A stretch of 64,000 nt of DNA, from contig CAWATW010000011.1 in NCBI GenBank assembly GCA_963785075.1, positions 65,166 to 129,165 of the forward strand, written 5' to 3'. How positions within the stretch are numbered: the first letter of the stretch is position 1; every line of letters begins with the position of its first letter. The stretch comes from JAOUGY01 sp963785075 (GTDB lineage: Bacteria > Actinomycetota > Acidimicrobiia > Spongiisociales > ZC4RG35). This document shows, piece after piece, positions 1 to 9,278 of the stretch. Below the pieces are notes generated by a model. It did not search any database. It was given only the letters and a program-made list of their open reading frames with translations, and was not told the origin of the DNA. A program made the position numbers and the translations under genes.

Positions 1-572
1 GGGTTGCCGTCGTCGGCCGGGCCGTCGGGATCGAAGTCCTCCTCGATGCCCGCGGCGATGGCTGCGGCTGCGAATCCCCGCATCTGGTCGCGATTGGTGG
101 TTGCCTCGTACACGTGGGGCGTACCTGCAAGCTCGGCGGCGCGGTGGCCGACGTGGTGCACTTTGACGTGATCGGGATGCCCGTAGTTGCCGTGCCAGTC
201 GTAGACCGTGACCGTGGTCGCATTCTCTTCACGCAGGATGGCGGCGAGCCGCCCGGCAGCCTCGTCGACGTCGGCGTTTGCGAAGGCGATTGGATGACCG
301 TTTGTGTCCCAGCCGGTCATCCCCGAGTCCTCGTATCCCAGCCAGGCCACTCGCGCTGCGCCGAGGGTGGCGGCGGACGCTTCGAGCTCCTGCCGGCGGC
401 GGTCGACGAGGTTCTCGCCAGGAGCGAGGTCGTCGGGGGTCTCACCCTGCTCGCCGCCGGTCGCAGACACGAGCACCACCCGGTGACCGGCGGCGGAGTA
501 CTTGGCGATGATGCCACCCGTTGTGAGGCATTCGTCGTCGGGATGGGCGTGGAAACAGACGAGCGTTGACAT
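1..572 (-). CDS. PIG-L/LmbE-family zinc deacetylase (partial, C-terminus outside window)
   Basis: Only the N-terminal 190 residues are present; the gene runs off the left edge. The metal-site signature HPDDE lies at residues 10-14 and the second conserved block GHPDHVKVHH at 131-140, both where the LmbE/PIG-L family has them. Family members are zinc enzymes that deacetylate N-acetylglucosamine-type sugars. In actinobacteria they include the mycothiol enzymes MshB and Mca, plus many paralogues of unknown substrate. Nothing visible decides between these. The ATG at 570-572 is the only start that keeps the first motif at its normal distance from the N-terminus. The protein has no signal peptide and should be cytoplasmic. 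It is followed on the same strand by nothing recognisable, because the window ends. Confidence 0.85.
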   Translation of the reverse strand, partial: MSTLVCFHAHPDDECLTTGGIIAKYSAAGHRVVLVSATGGEQGETPDDLAPGENLVDRRRQELEASAATLGAARVAWLGYEDSGMTGWDTNGHPIAFANADVDEAAGRLAAILREENATTVTVYDWHGNYGHPDHVKVHHVGHRAAELAGTPHVYEATTNRDQMRGFAAAAIAAGIEEDFDPDGPADDGN

Positions 573-609
573 GCCGTCGAATATAAGTCACGCGTGGGGC
601 TGAAACGCG

Positions 610-1290
610 TCAGCCACCGGTCACGATGTTGTCGCCGTCCCAATCGTTGACGGTGGGGGTGCCGGCGCCGTAAACGACGGCGTTGAGCGTGCCGGTGAGG
701 TCGATCGCGCCCAGTTCGTCCACGAACACCGTGTTGAACGAGCCCCGGACGAGGACGGCACGGCACACGCCTTCGAGCGTGTACGTGCCAGCGTCGCCGG
801 CGATGGTGACGTCGCCGCCGTCGCAGTCGTGGGTGACGAAGTCGTCGTCGGCTGAGAAGACTGTTCCGATGTCCTCGAACTCGGGTAGCGACACCGTGGA
901 CGAAGGTGGAACTGCGGGGATCGTGGTGGTTGGTGCCGAGGTCGTCGTGGTCGTCGCCTCGGGGCCGGTCGTGGTGGTCGGTCCAGGCACCGAGGTGGTC
1001 GGCGACTCACCGGCCGGCGTTGCTTGGGCGACTGTGGTGGCGGGCGTCTCCGTGCTGGAATCGGCGACAGGAGGGTCGGTCGGGGTCTCCCTGTCGATAG
1101 CGGGCGTGGCGACGCGAGCGCCGTCTGGAAGGGTGGTCACGGTGACCCCGGCAACGACAGTCTCGCCGCGACGCACGGAGATCGCCTCCGCAGCGACCGG
1201 TCCCGCCGCCTCGCCTGCGGGTCGCAGGCCAACCGTCATGCCGCATCCGGTGGTCAGAATCGAAACCAAGAGGATGTGACGCCATTTCAC
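610..1290 (-). CDS. Exported DUF3060-type protein with Thr-rich linker
   Basis: 226 residues. The N-terminus is a short signal peptide ending in a lipobox-like LTTGC (Cys about residue 16), so it is probably a lipoprotein, although the -3 position is not the usual Leu. Residues about 60-135 form a Thr/Pro/Ala-rich low-complexity linker. The C-terminal 90 residues match the DUF3060 pattern of short beta strands with GT/GS turns (TYTLEGVCRAVLVRGSFNTV and following). DUF3060 proteins are surface-exposed actinobacterial proteins of unknown function. Its start overlaps the end of the upstream kinase-like gene by 4 bp (ATGA), so the two are co-transcribed. That suggests a membrane signalling partner, but this is inference. 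Confidence 0.7.
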   Translation of the reverse strand: MKWRHILLVSILTTGCGMTVGLRPAGEAAGPVAAEAISVRRGETVVAGVTVTTLPDGARVATPAIDRETPTDPPVADSSTETPATTVAQATPAGESPTTSVPGPTTTTGPEATTTTTSAPTTTIPAVPPSSTVSLPEFEDIGTVFSADDDFVTHDCDGGDVTIAGDAGTYTLEGVCRAVLVRGSFNTVFVDELGAIDLTGTLNAVVYGAGTPTVNDWDGDNIVTGG

Positions 1291-2156
1291 GTGCGGGGGA
1301 CCTCGATGGCCGCGAGTGTCCCCGATGGCGACGAGTCGAGATGGGCCGAGCCGCCGTGCGCCTCTGCGATCAGCCGAACGAGCGGCAAGCCGAGTCCCGC
1401 TCCGGGAAGGCCGTCGGCGTTCGAACCCCGGGCGAGTTCACCCCAGACGTCCTCTCCCTCGGGGACCCCGGGGCCTTGATCCTCGACCTCGAAAACGACG
1501 CGCTCTGGATGATCCACCACGCGCACCACGATCGGCGACTCCGGGATCGAGAACTTGAATGCGTTCACGATCAGGTTGGCAATCGCCAGCGTGAGCAGCC
1601 TCCGGTCCGCCAACAAGGGGGCGGCGTCGATCGGCAGATCCGGCTTGACCGTTCGGTCTCCTGTCACCCTGGCCGTGCGGTCGATGACAGAATGCACGAG
1701 CTCCGCCGGGTCGATCTCGGCGACGTTGGGCGTCACGTCGTGCATCGACGCCACGCCGTGCAGGTCGAAGAGGAAGCGTTCGAGGCGCTCCATCTCTCGT
1801 CGAGCCTCCGAAAGAGCTTGGTCTTCACCGCCGACACCGTCGAGGTGCTGGTCGATGGCTTCGAGGCGGCCAGAGATCACATCGTGGAGCCTCGTGAGCA
1901 TGGCCAGCCGGGCAACTGTCCCCGATTCCGACACGGGCTCCGGGGCCTCCTCGACCGGGCGAGGGGACAGCACGGACACGACGGCCGCCGCAACCAGGCC
2001 TACGAGCAACCCACCGCTCAGGAGCACGACGGGCAGCGGCCCTTCGAGGTAGGCGAGGAGGTCGGACGACACGGTCACCAGCCCGGCCACGACTCCGAGG
2101 ATGGCCGGTATGACAAAGGCAAGGACGCGCTTGTCGATCTTCGAGATTCTCCCCAC
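1287..2156 (-). CDS. Membrane histidine-kinase-like ATPase
   Basis: 289 residues. Two transmembrane helices lie at about 10-33 and 41-64. A coiled helical segment follows, then a C-terminal HATPase_c domain with the N box (LIVNAFKFS), G1 (DQGPGV) and G2 (GAGLGLPLV) all present, so ATP binding should be intact. I do not see a clear HisKA phospho-acceptor motif in the helical segment (about 85-135). There is a histidine in the TRLHDVISGRLEA stretch (near residue 91), in the right place for a divergent dimerisation helix. No response regulator is adjacent. It is translationally coupled to the DUF3060 lipoprotein downstream. It is either a divergent sensor kinase or a signalling ATPase whose partner is encoded elsewhere. 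Confidence 0.75.
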   Translation of the reverse strand: MGRISKIDKRVLAFVIPAILGVVAGLVTVSSDLLAYLEGPLPVVLLSGGLLVGLVAAAVVSVLSPRPVEEAPEPVSESGTVARLAMLTRLHDVISGRLEAIDQHLDGVGGEDQALSEARREMERLERFLFDLHGVASMHDVTPNVAEIDPAELVHSVIDRTARVTGDRTVKPDLPIDAAPLLADRRLLTLAIANLIVNAFKFSIPESPIVVRVVDHPERVVFEVEDQGPGVPEGEDVWGELARGSNADGLPGAGLGLPLVRLIAEAHGGSAHLDSSPSGTLAAIEVPRT

Positions 2157-2202
2157 GCCAGAACGGTACCTGCTCTGTGCCCGGGACGCAGGTGCGGACC
2201 CG

Positions 2203-2565
2203 TCAGTCGGCCGGGAACTCCCGGTAGATCGCCCACATCTTCCGAACCGGTGTGAGGGCCCTCCAGGTGCCGCGACTGCGCTGGGGGGCGATCACCAGGT
2301 CGCCGGGTCCCACCTGATGGACGGTGCCGTCCTGGGTGGTGATCGCTATCTCACCTTCGATGATGTACATGACCTCGTGGAACTCGGTGAGTTCCATCGG
2401 TCCCTCTTCCGGGTCACGCATCCAGAATCCGACGGCGAACTTCCCGTCACCGGATCGATGCTCCACGGTCTCGAATGCCGGTGGGCGCGGGTTGTCGGGC
2501 TCCTGGGGAATCTCACCCCAGTCGAGGGGTGCTCCTCCTCTGACGACGGTGATCTCGCCGCTCAT
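2203..2565 (-). CDS. Cupin-fold protein
   Basis: 120 residues forming a single cupin barrel. The metal-binding motif 1 region (EFHEVMYIIEGEIAI, residues about 61-75) and the G-x5-PGD motif 2 (HQVGPGDLVIAPQRSRGTW) are visible. Only part of the usual His/Glu metal ligand set is present (one His and Glu), so metal binding is uncertain. Small stand-alone cupins of this kind are often sugar-modifying or ligand-binding proteins. The ATG at 2563-2565 overlaps the stop of the upstream glycosyltransferase (ATGA) once that gene's last frameshift is repaired, which supports translational coupling. A role alongside glycosylation is inference. Confidence 0.75.
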   Translation of the reverse strand: MSGEITVVRGGAPLDWGEIPQEPDNPRPPAFETVEHRSGDGKFAVGFWMRDPEEGPMELTEFHEVMYIIEGEIAITTQDGTVHQVGPGDLVIAPQRSRGTWRALTPVRKMWAIYREFPAD

Positions 2566-3866
2566 GTCCTTCTCACCGGTTCGCCCGTACGTCCGAGCCG
2601 CTCGAGGAGGTCGGCCGCTTTGTGGGTTCCTGGTTGTGAGCGGTGGCGCTCTCCGATCGACCGCCATCCGGTCTCGCAGATCGGCGTCGGCGATCACCGC
2701 GTCGACGGCCGCCCGCAGCTGGTCGGGCTCGAAGGTGTAGGTCGGAAGCCGCTTACCGAATCCGGTCTCGTCGAGACGCTGCGCGTTGTCGTACTGGTCC
2801 CAGAAGAGGGGCAGGGCGACCATCGGCTTTCCGAAGTAGAAACCTTCGGTCGTGGTGTTGTTCCCACCGTGGGTGATGATGGCGTCCACCATCGGCAGCA
2901 GCGAAGTCTGCGGAAGGAACTCTTCTCCCCACATGTTGTCGGCCAGCTCGTACTCGGCGTGCTGCGGCCCTCGCGAGACGATGTACCGGTGCGAGGAGTC
3001 GGCGAGAGCGGCGACGATGCTCTTCATGAGATCGACGTCCGCCGACCCGAGGCTCCCGAGCGACAGATACACGAGAGCACCGTCGCCCGGCGATCTCGGG
3101 AGGAACCTGGAACTCCGCGTCGGTGGTGCGTACACAGCTCTCCAGACGGTGCCAGGTGTCGGCCAGTGGCGTCTGGCGGGTATAGTCCATGTCGGCCGGG
3201 TACAGATACATGTTCAGGTGCGGCGACTCGTGGATGAATTCGAGATCGGGTAGCGGCCCGGTGCCCTGTTGCTGACACCAGTCGTTGTATTCGGACCACA
3301 TCGGACGGTGGGTCCTGTCGTACTCGGCCCTGAACTCGTCCCATCCCGACGTGTCCGACTCCGGGTATCCCGAGAACACCGGAGCAAGCTTCGGATCCTT
3401 CAGCTCGAGCGGATTGCAGCTGACGATCCGTCACCCACGGCGCTCCGAATGTCTGGACGGCCGGGAACGTGAGCACGTTGTCTTCGACGATCACATCGGG
3501 TCTGACGTCTTCGAAGATGCCGGCGATCTGTGACTCGCAGTACCGGGCGCCGTCGAGTAGTGCCTGCCAGGTCGGCTTGATGAACGTGTCGAGCTGTTCG
3601 ATGGTGGGCTTGCGGAATTCCGGCGAGGTCTCCCGAATGAAGTCCTTCCAGAACTGTCCCACTTCCTGGTCTTCTTCGGGAGGTTCGGCCAGGCTGACGA
3701 GCCGTTCCTCGAAGCCGAGCGGCTCGAGCGTCCCTTCGTACGATTCCTCTGCAGCGAACACCACCCGGTGGCCGCGCTCTCGCAATACGTTTCCTATCCC
3801 CACGCAGTTGTTCGTGGGCCCAAACGCAGCCTCGGGAAAGAAGACGAACGTCATCCGGTCTGCCAT
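2562..3866 (-). CDS. MGT/UGT-type glycosyltransferase, frameshifted three times
   Basis: Reads as a GT1-family (macrolide glycosyltransferase/UGT-like) enzyme of about 434 residues when three frameshifts are bridged (near 3425, 3105 and 2650). The N-terminal Rossmann half begins MADRMTFVFFPEAAFGP after a GGAGGTG ribosome site. The C-terminal half carries the nucleotide-sugar signature THGGNNTTTEG...PLFWDQYDNAQR. The last repaired frame ends LLERLGRTGE and its TGA overlaps the cupin ATG, which confirms the true end. The total span is a multiple of three, and each break sits between well-conserved blocks. I therefore favour sequence errors over decay, but a true pseudogene cannot be excluded. 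The acceptor substrate is unknown. Confidence 0.75.
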
Positions 3867-4012
3867 GACACCTCCAAGCTCGGCGCGGAATGTAGCCGCA
3901 GGCGATGCCCGTTGCTCGGCAGCCCGAACATGCATCACACAGATTTCACGCTCCGCCCCACCAGGGGCCGTGGCACACATGTAGGGTCGCTCCACCTGAC
4001 AGAGAGGTGGAC

Positions 4013-5119
4013 ATGCGGTCGAAGATGTGGGCGATCCTCGCCACGGCGGGTTTGCTGATTGCAGCCTGCGGCGGGGGAGAAGACGCATCGGGCGACGGAG
4101 AGCCCGTGACTCCCGAGACGGTGGCACAGAATCCGACGGCGGATCAAACGCTGGTGATCTCGAACTGGGAGGGCTACATGCCCGAAGACCTCCCGGACGT
4201 GTTTGCCACCGCGACCGGCTACGACGCCACGGTGAGTTTCCACGCCACCAACGAGGAAATCGTCGGCAAGATCGTCGCATCCCAGGGTGAGGGCTATGAC
4301 GTTGCCTTCGTCAGCGGCCAGTTCGCACAAGCGTTGGCCCAGCAGGGGCTGTTGGCCGAGATCGACCACGCCAAGGTCCCGAACATCGAGAACCTGTACC
4401 CGGAGGCGACCGAACTCGGGTACGACCCAGGGAACACCCACTCGGTGCCCTACGCGTGGGGCACCACCGGCCTGTGCTACCGGTCCGACCTGCTGACCGA
4501 GGCGCCAACCTCGTGGATGGATCTGTTGCGCCCGTCCGAGGATGCTGCCGGAAGGACGACCATGCTCGCCACCGAGCGCTGGCTGATGCTGCCGGCTCAA
4601 AAGGCGCTCGGCTACAGCGTCAACACCACCGATGAGGGCGAGATGTCCGAGGTCAAGGACCTCCTGATCGAGGCCAAGGACAGCCTGCTGGCATACGACG
4701 ACACCACCTTCTACGCCAAGCTCGTGTCCGGCGAGGCGGTGCTCGTGGAGGCCTGGGACGGATGGTGCAACTACGGCATCGCCGAGGACCCCAACATCCA
4801 GTACGTCATCCCTGAAGAGGGCACCGACCTGTGGGTGGACACGATGGTGATCATGGGCAACTCCGAGAACCTGGATGCGGCTCATGCGTTCATCGACTTC
4901 GTTCTGGATCCCGCCAATCATGCATGGGTGGTCGAGAACATCCTCTACAAGGTGCCGAACCAGACCGCCATGGAGATGGTGGACCCGGCGCTGTTCGAGA
5001 CCTTCCCGAACCTCGGCATGAGCGCCGAGGAGGTGCTCGACGGTGAAGCGCTCCTGGATCTGGGTGACGCCCAGCCGATGTACACCGACATCGCCACCGA
5101 GGTGGCGGCCGGCGGCTGA
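4013..5119 (+). CDS. potD: Spermidine/putrescine ABC transporter substrate-binding lipoprotein
   Basis: 368 residues. The start ATG 4013 is preceded by GAGAGGTGG. The N-terminus is a lipoprotein signal peptide with lipobox LIAAC (Cys at about residue 18), so the protein is anchored outside the membrane. The mature part is a periplasmic-binding fold of the PotD/PotF class. It starts TLVISNWEGYMPEDLPDVF and includes the conserved VPYAWGTTGLCYR and VLVEAWDGW blocks. It binds a polyamine (putrescine or spermidine) and delivers it to PotBC. It is the first gene of an intact potDBCA operon with 2-bp spacing or overlaps. The long in-frame upstream extension was rejected because it lacks a ribosome site and would bury the signal peptide. 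Confidence 0.92.
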   Translation: MRSKMWAILATAGLLIAACGGGEDASGDGEPVTPETVAQNPTADQTLVISNWEGYMPEDLPDVFATATGYDATVSFHATNEEIVGKIVASQGEGYDVAFVSGQFAQALAQQGLLAEIDHAKVPNIENLYPEATELGYDPGNTHSVPYAWGTTGLCYRSDLLTEAPTSWMDLLRPSEDAAGRTTMLATERWLMLPAQKALGYSVNTTDEGEMSEVKDLLIEAKDSLLAYDDTTFYAKLVSGEAVLVEAWDGWCNYGIAEDPNIQYVIPEEGTDLWVDTMVIMGNSENLDAAHAFIDFVLDPANHAWVVENILYKVPNQTAMEMVDPALFETFPNLGMSAEEVLDGEALLDLGDAQPMYTDIATEVAAGG

Positions 5120-5121
5120 TC

Positions 5122-6024
5122 GTGACAGACGTGTCCGTCGTTCCGGACGAAGCCGGCCGATCGGCTTCGTCCGGGCGCGGTCGCCTGGTGGGATGGTCGG
5201 TCACGCTCGGCCCGGGCGTGGGCTACCTGGCAGTGATGCTGGGAGTCCCGCTCGGTCTGGTGGTCGTCTACAGCTTCATGACCCGAAGTCGGTTCGGGGG
5301 CGTGTTGTGGCAGTTCTCACTGGACAGTTGGGCCAAGCTCGCCAATCCCCTCTATGCCGATGTCGTGTTGGGTTCGATGAAGATCGCGCTGATGGCGACG
5401 GTGCTGGCGCTGTTGATCGGGTACCCGGCAGCGTGGGCGATCGCCGGGCTGCCCAAACGGTGGAAGATGGTCGGCCTCATCGCGGTGGTACTCCCGTTCT
5501 GGTCGAACTTTCTGATCCGCACCTACGCCTGGATCGTCCTGTTGAACAACGAAGGTCTCATCAACCGGTGGCTCCGCGAGCTCGGGTTGATCGACGAGCC
5601 GCTCGGCCTGCTCTACACCGAGGGCGCGATCGTCGTAGGTCTCGTCTACATCTACCTGCCGCTGATGGTGCTCCCGCTCTACGCATCGATCGAACGCCTC
5701 GATCCAGCTCTGCGTGAGGCGGCATTCGACCTCGGTGCCACTCCGTTCCGGACTTTTCGACGGGTGCTGGTCCCTTTGACGCTTCCCGGAATCATGGCCG
5801 GCGCCGTCTTCGTGTTCGTTCCATCGCTCGGCAACTTCGTGGTTCCGGAGCTGCTTGGTGGAGGCCGGGAGATCATGATCGGGAACCTCATTCGTGATCA
5901 GTTCTTCCGGGCGAGGGACGTGCCGTTCGGCTCGGTCCTCGCCCTGTGCGTCGTGGCGTTGATGCTGGTGTTGCTGTATGTCCAGGCTTCGGTTCTGAGG
6001 CGGACGCGAGAAACTCATGGGTGA
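5122..6024 (+). CDS. potB: Polyamine ABC transporter permease (PotB-type)
   Basis: 300 residues starting with GTG 5122, two bases after the potD stop. Six membrane helices are visible (about 31-53, 82-105, 116-138, 166-188, 215-237 and 268-290). The binding-protein-dependent permease EAA loop is seen as EAAFDLGATPFRTFRRVLVPLT before the fifth helix. It forms the membrane channel with PotC and is driven by PotA. It overlaps potC by 8 bp, indicating tight translational coupling. Confidence 0.92.
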   Translation: MTDVSVVPDEAGRSASSGRGRLVGWSVTLGPGVGYLAVMLGVPLGLVVVYSFMTRSRFGGVLWQFSLDSWAKLANPLYADVVLGSMKIALMATVLALLIGYPAAWAIAGLPKRWKMVGLIAVVLPFWSNFLIRTYAWIVLLNNEGLINRWLRELGLIDEPLGLLYTEGAIVVGLVYIYLPLMVLPLYASIERLDPALREAAFDLGATPFRTFRRVLVPLTLPGIMAGAVFVFVPSLGNFVVPELLGGGREIMIGNLIRDQFFRARDVPFGSVLALCVVALMLVLLYVQASVLRRTRETHG

Positions 6025-6793
6025 GCGGCGCTGGTGGCACCGGACTCCGCTGTGGATCGCATATGCGTTCCTGTATCTGCCGATCCTCGTGCTGTTCGGC
6101 ATGAGCTTCAACGCCTCGGGCCTGCCGACCGTGTGGGGTGGATTCACCACGGAGTGGTACTCGGCATTGATGTCGAACGACGACATCCTCTCGGGAGCGC
6201 GCACGACGGTGATCGTTGCGGTCGGGTCGACGGTGTTGGCGACCGTCCTCGGGACGCTTGTTGCGGTCGGCTTGGAGCGCTTCAATCGATCTAGGCTTCT
6301 CGACGCGGCCGTGCTGGCGCCCGCCATCTTCCCCGACATCGTGTTGGCATTCTCTCTGCTGGTGTTCTACACCCTCATCGGGCTGACATTGGGCCGGGTC
6401 TCGGTGATGTTGTCGCACGTCATCTTCAACTTGGCCTTCGTGGCCTCGATCGTCCGCACCCGTCTCCACAACTTCGATCGTTCGGTGGAAGAGGCAGCGC
6501 TCGACCTGGGCGCATCCGAGCTCAGGACCTTCAGGCGGGTGACCTTGCCGATCATCGCCCCCGGCATCGTCGCAGGGGCGCTGCTCGCGTTCACGTTGTC
6601 CTTCGATGAGTTCGTCATCGCCTTCTTCACCAACGGTCCGTCGCATCCCACCCTCCCCGTGGTGATCTACTCGATGGTCCGGTTCGGGGTGACACCCGAG
6701 ATCAACGCACTGGCCGTCGTGCTCATCGGAGCGAGTTTCACGTTGATCTTCCTGGCCCAGCGCCTGGGAGGACTGAGGGAAGTGTTCTCGTGA
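6017..6793 (+). CDS. potC: Polyamine ABC transporter permease (PotC-type)
   Basis: 258 residues from ATG 6017, inside the end of potB. Six helices and the EAA loop (EAALDLGASELRTFRRVTLP) match PotC/PotI permeases. The conserved segment FDEFVIAFFTNGP is typical of the PotC subfamily. It pairs with PotB in the inner membrane. Its stop overlaps the start of the ATPase gene by 4 bp (GTGA). Confidence 0.92.
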   Translation: MGERRWWHRTPLWIAYAFLYLPILVLFGMSFNASGLPTVWGGFTTEWYSALMSNDDILSGARTTVIVAVGSTVLATVLGTLVAVGLERFNRSRLLDAAVLAPAIFPDIVLAFSLLVFYTLIGLTLGRVSVMLSHVIFNLAFVASIVRTRLHNFDRSVEEAALDLGASELRTFRRVTLPIIAPGIVAGALLAFTLSFDEFVIAFFTNGPSHPTLPVVIYSMVRFGVTPEINALAVVLIGASFTLIFLAQRLGGLREVFS

Positions 6794-7818
6794 CCCTGAT
6801 CTCCATCCAGGATGTCACCAAGCGATTCGGCGAAGTGGTTGCGCTCGACAACGTGAGCCTCGACATCGCCGACAACGAGTTCTTCTCGCTGCTTGGGCCG
6901 TCGGGCTGTGGGAAGACCACCCTGCTGCGGATCATGGCCGGATTCGAAGACCCGGATTCCGGTGTGCTGCTGCTCGACGGCGTCGACCTGGTGGGCGTCA
7001 AGCCCTATCGACGCCCCGTCAACATGATGTTCCAGTCGTACGCCCTGTTCCCGCACATGACCGTGTGGAAGAACGTGGCCTTCGGGTTGGAAGAGGAGCG
7101 ACTCGACTCGCCGGAGATCGCCCGGCGGGTCGACGAGGCCCTGGAGACGGTGAGTCTCGAAGGTCTCGGTGATCGGAAGCCGCATCAACTGTCGGGCGGT
7201 CAACGGCAGCGGGTTGCGTTGGCGCGAGCGGTTGTGAAACGGCCCAAGGTCTTGCTCCTCGACGAGCCGCTCGGGGCGCTCGATCGCAAGATCAGGGCAG
7301 AGATGCAGCTCGAGCTGAAGCGACTGCAACACGAGGTGGGCATCACCTTCGTCGTGGTCACCCATGATCAGGACGAAGCCATGTCGATGGCCGACCGCGT
7401 GGCCGTGATGCATGCCGGTCGGGTGCTGCAGGTGGCGACTCCGATCGACCTGTACGAGCGGCCGGGCACTCATTTCGTGGCCGATTTCATCGGTGAGATG
7501 AACTTCATCGCCGGTCGGGTCGAGCACGGCCGGTTCTCGAGTCCAGGCGTCGGAGACTTCGCCGTGCGTGAGGCCGAGGACGGCCGCTGGCTCGGAATCC
7601 GACCCGAGAAGCTGGAGATCGGTGCGGTCGAAGGCAACCGGATCGAAGGAACGGTCGTGGATGTGTCCTTCTATGGGGCTTCGACCCATTGCGTGGTCGA
7701 CGTGCCGGGTATGCCCCGACCGGTGCGCGCCACCGTCACCGGCCCACTTCAGCTGCCGGTTGGCACCCGGATCACGCTCGGTTGGGACCCGGCGGACGCC
7801 GTCGTCCTGGCCGAGTGA
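6790..7818 (+). CDS. potA: Polyamine ABC transporter ATPase
   Basis: 342 residues from GTG 6790. All ABC signatures are intact: Walker A GPSGCGKTT (about 37-45), Q loop in MMFQSYALFPH, signature LSGGQRQRVALARA, Walker B VLLLDEPLGALD and the switch His in VVTHDQDEA. A C-terminal TOBE-type domain (from about residue 270) is typical of PotA and other MOI/CUT-class importers. The protein energises polyamine uptake through PotBC. It is the last gene of the operon. The next gene is on the opposite strand 42 bp away, so transcription probably ends in that gap. Confidence 0.92.
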   Translation: MTLISIQDVTKRFGEVVALDNVSLDIADNEFFSLLGPSGCGKTTLLRIMAGFEDPDSGVLLLDGVDLVGVKPYRRPVNMMFQSYALFPHMTVWKNVAFGLEEERLDSPEIARRVDEALETVSLEGLGDRKPHQLSGGQRQRVALARAVVKRPKVLLLDEPLGALDRKIRAEMQLELKRLQHEVGITFVVVTHDQDEAMSMADRVAVMHAGRVLQVATPIDLYERPGTHFVADFIGEMNFIAGRVEHGRFSSPGVGDFAVREAEDGRWLGIRPEKLEIGAVEGNRIEGTVVDVSFYGASTHCVVDVPGMPRPVRATVTGPLQLPVGTRITLGWDPADAVVLAE

Positions 7819-7860
7819 GCCTGCCCGGCTCTCCCCGGTTGCCAGGCCGTCCCGACCGAT

Positions 7861-9210
7861 TCACTGGTGAGCGGTGATCGATCTCCGTCCCGAGAGCGCA
7901 CGGCTCACGAAGGGGGCCATCGTCTCGGCCAGCGTTGGGTGCCCGACATCGGCGGATTCGTAGGTCACGTGGCGCGTGGGGTGCCCCATGTCGATGATTC
8001 GCTCGAGGGCGATCGGCGTGCCGGTGACCACCACGTCACACGGTGTGGCCTGGATGGTCTCCTCCAGTTCGGCCAGTTGGTCGGCGCCGTATCCCATGGC
8101 CGGGAGCACCGGTCCGAGCGAGGGATACTTCTCGTAGGTTCGGGCGATGCTACCGACGGCATACGGCCGTGGATCGACGATCTGGTCGGCGCCTCCGCGT
8201 CGGACTGCCACGGTGCCGGCACCGTACGGCATACCGCCGTGCGTGAGGGTGGGGCCGTCTTCGACCACGAGTACTCGCTTGCCGGCGATGGAGGGGCCGT
8301 CTTCGAGCGTGACCGGCGAGGCGGCCTGCACGATGCTGGCCCGGGGGTTGAGCCTGCGTACGGATTCGATGACCGTCGTGACGTCGTCAGGATCGGCGGT
8401 GTCCACCTTGTTGATGACCACGATGTTCGCCATACGGACGTTCATCTCGCCCGGGTGGTACGCCATCTCGTGGCCGGCGCGAAGCGGATCGGCGACGGTG
8501 ATCATGAGGTCGGGTCGGAAGAAGGGGAAGTCGTTGTTGCCGCCGTCCCACACGATGACGTCGGCTTCCTGTTCGGCCTGCTTCAGGATGTCCTGGTAGT
8601 CCACGCCGGCCCACATCACGAGGCCTGCGCGAACGGGCGCTTCATACTCCTCGCGTTCCTCGACCGTCGGATTTGACGCATCGATGTCTTCGATCGTCTC
8701 GAACCGCTGCACCCGCATCGACTCGAGGTCTCCGTACGGCATCGGATGACGAACGAGCGCAACCCGCAGTCCGGCGTCGGTGAGAATCCGGCCCACCTGC
8801 CGACTCGTCTGGCTCTTGCCCGCACCCGTGCGGACCGCACACACGGCCACCACCGGCTTGGTGCTCGCGATCATCGAGGCGGCGGGCCCCACCAGCCTGA
8901 AGTCGGCTCCGCGGGCCATCACGATGGAGGCCTTGTGCATGACTTCCTCGTGCGGGACGTCGGAGTACGCGAACACGACCTCGTCTATGTGCTCCTCGAG
9001 GATCAGCCGTTCGAGCTCCGCTTCGTCGACGATGGGGATGCCGTCGGGGTATCGGGGGCCGGCGATCGATGCAGGGAAGGTGCGGTTGGCGATACCCGGG
9101 ATCTGGGTGGCGGTGAACGCCACCACCTCTACCTCAGGGTCGCCGCGGAACGCAACGTTGAAGTCATGGAAATCCCGTCCGCCGGCTCCCATGATCACGA
9201 TTCGTTTCAT
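7861..9210 (-). CDS. Cyclic-2,3-diphosphoglycerate-synthetase-family P-loop protein
   Basis: 449 residues. The N-terminal Rossmann-like part begins KRIVIMGAGGRDFHDFNVAF. A P-loop domain follows with Walker A AVRTGAGKSQTSR (about residues 126-138), a DVIVWDGGNNDFPF block and a GTPase-like NKVD motif (VVINKVDTADPDD). This matches the family annotated as archaeal cyclic 2,3-diphosphoglycerate synthetase. Bacteria carrying the gene are not known to accumulate that compound, so its real reaction is open. It ends convergently with the polyamine operon and lies downstream of the APC exchanger, next to the carbamoyltransferase/carbamate kinase pair. That context points to nitrogen-compound catabolism rather than thermoprotection. 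ATG 9208-9210 is preferred to the adjacent GTG because of GAGGAG six bases upstream. Confidence 0.8.
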   Translation of the reverse strand: MKRIVIMGAGGRDFHDFNVAFRGDPEVEVVAFTATQIPGIANRTFPASIAGPRYPDGIPIVDEAELERLILEEHIDEVVFAYSDVPHEEVMHKASIVMARGADFRLVGPAASMIASTKPVVAVCAVRTGAGKSQTSRQVGRILTDAGLRVALVRHPMPYGDLESMRVQRFETIEDIDASNPTVEEREEYEAPVRAGLVMWAGVDYQDILKQAEQEADVIVWDGGNNDFPFFRPDLMITVADPLRAGHEMAYHPGEMNVRMANIVVINKVDTADPDDVTTVIESVRRLNPRASIVQAASPVTLEDGPSIAGKRVLVVEDGPTLTHGGMPYGAGTVAVRRGGADQIVDPRPYAVGSIARTYEKYPSLGPVLPAMGYGADQLAELEETIQATPCDVVVTGTPIALERIIDMGHPTRHVTYESADVGHPTLAETMAPFVSRALSGRRSITAHQ

Positions 9211-9233
9211 CACCAGCTCCTCGGGTTGCGATC

Positions 9234-9262
9234 GGGGCCAGGCACAGCGTGTGCCTGGCCCC
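9234..9262. terminator. Perfect 12-bp-arm hairpin between two minus-strand genes
   Basis: GGGGCCAGGCAC and GTGCCTGGCCCC form a perfect inverted repeat around a 5-base loop. It lies between the end of the APC exchanger and the start of the diphosphoglycerate-synthetase-family gene, both on the minus strand. There is no U-tract, so it may act as an attenuating or mRNA-processing hairpin rather than a classical terminator. Confidence 0.6.
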
Positions 9263-9278
9263 GACCGTAGTGGTCGGT

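Noticed and set aside
2203..3135. Apparent glycosyltransferase-cupin fusion of 310 residues
   Set aside because: The fusion arises from a frameshift near 2650. The repaired glycosyltransferase ends with a TGA overlapping the cupin ATG, so these are two genes.
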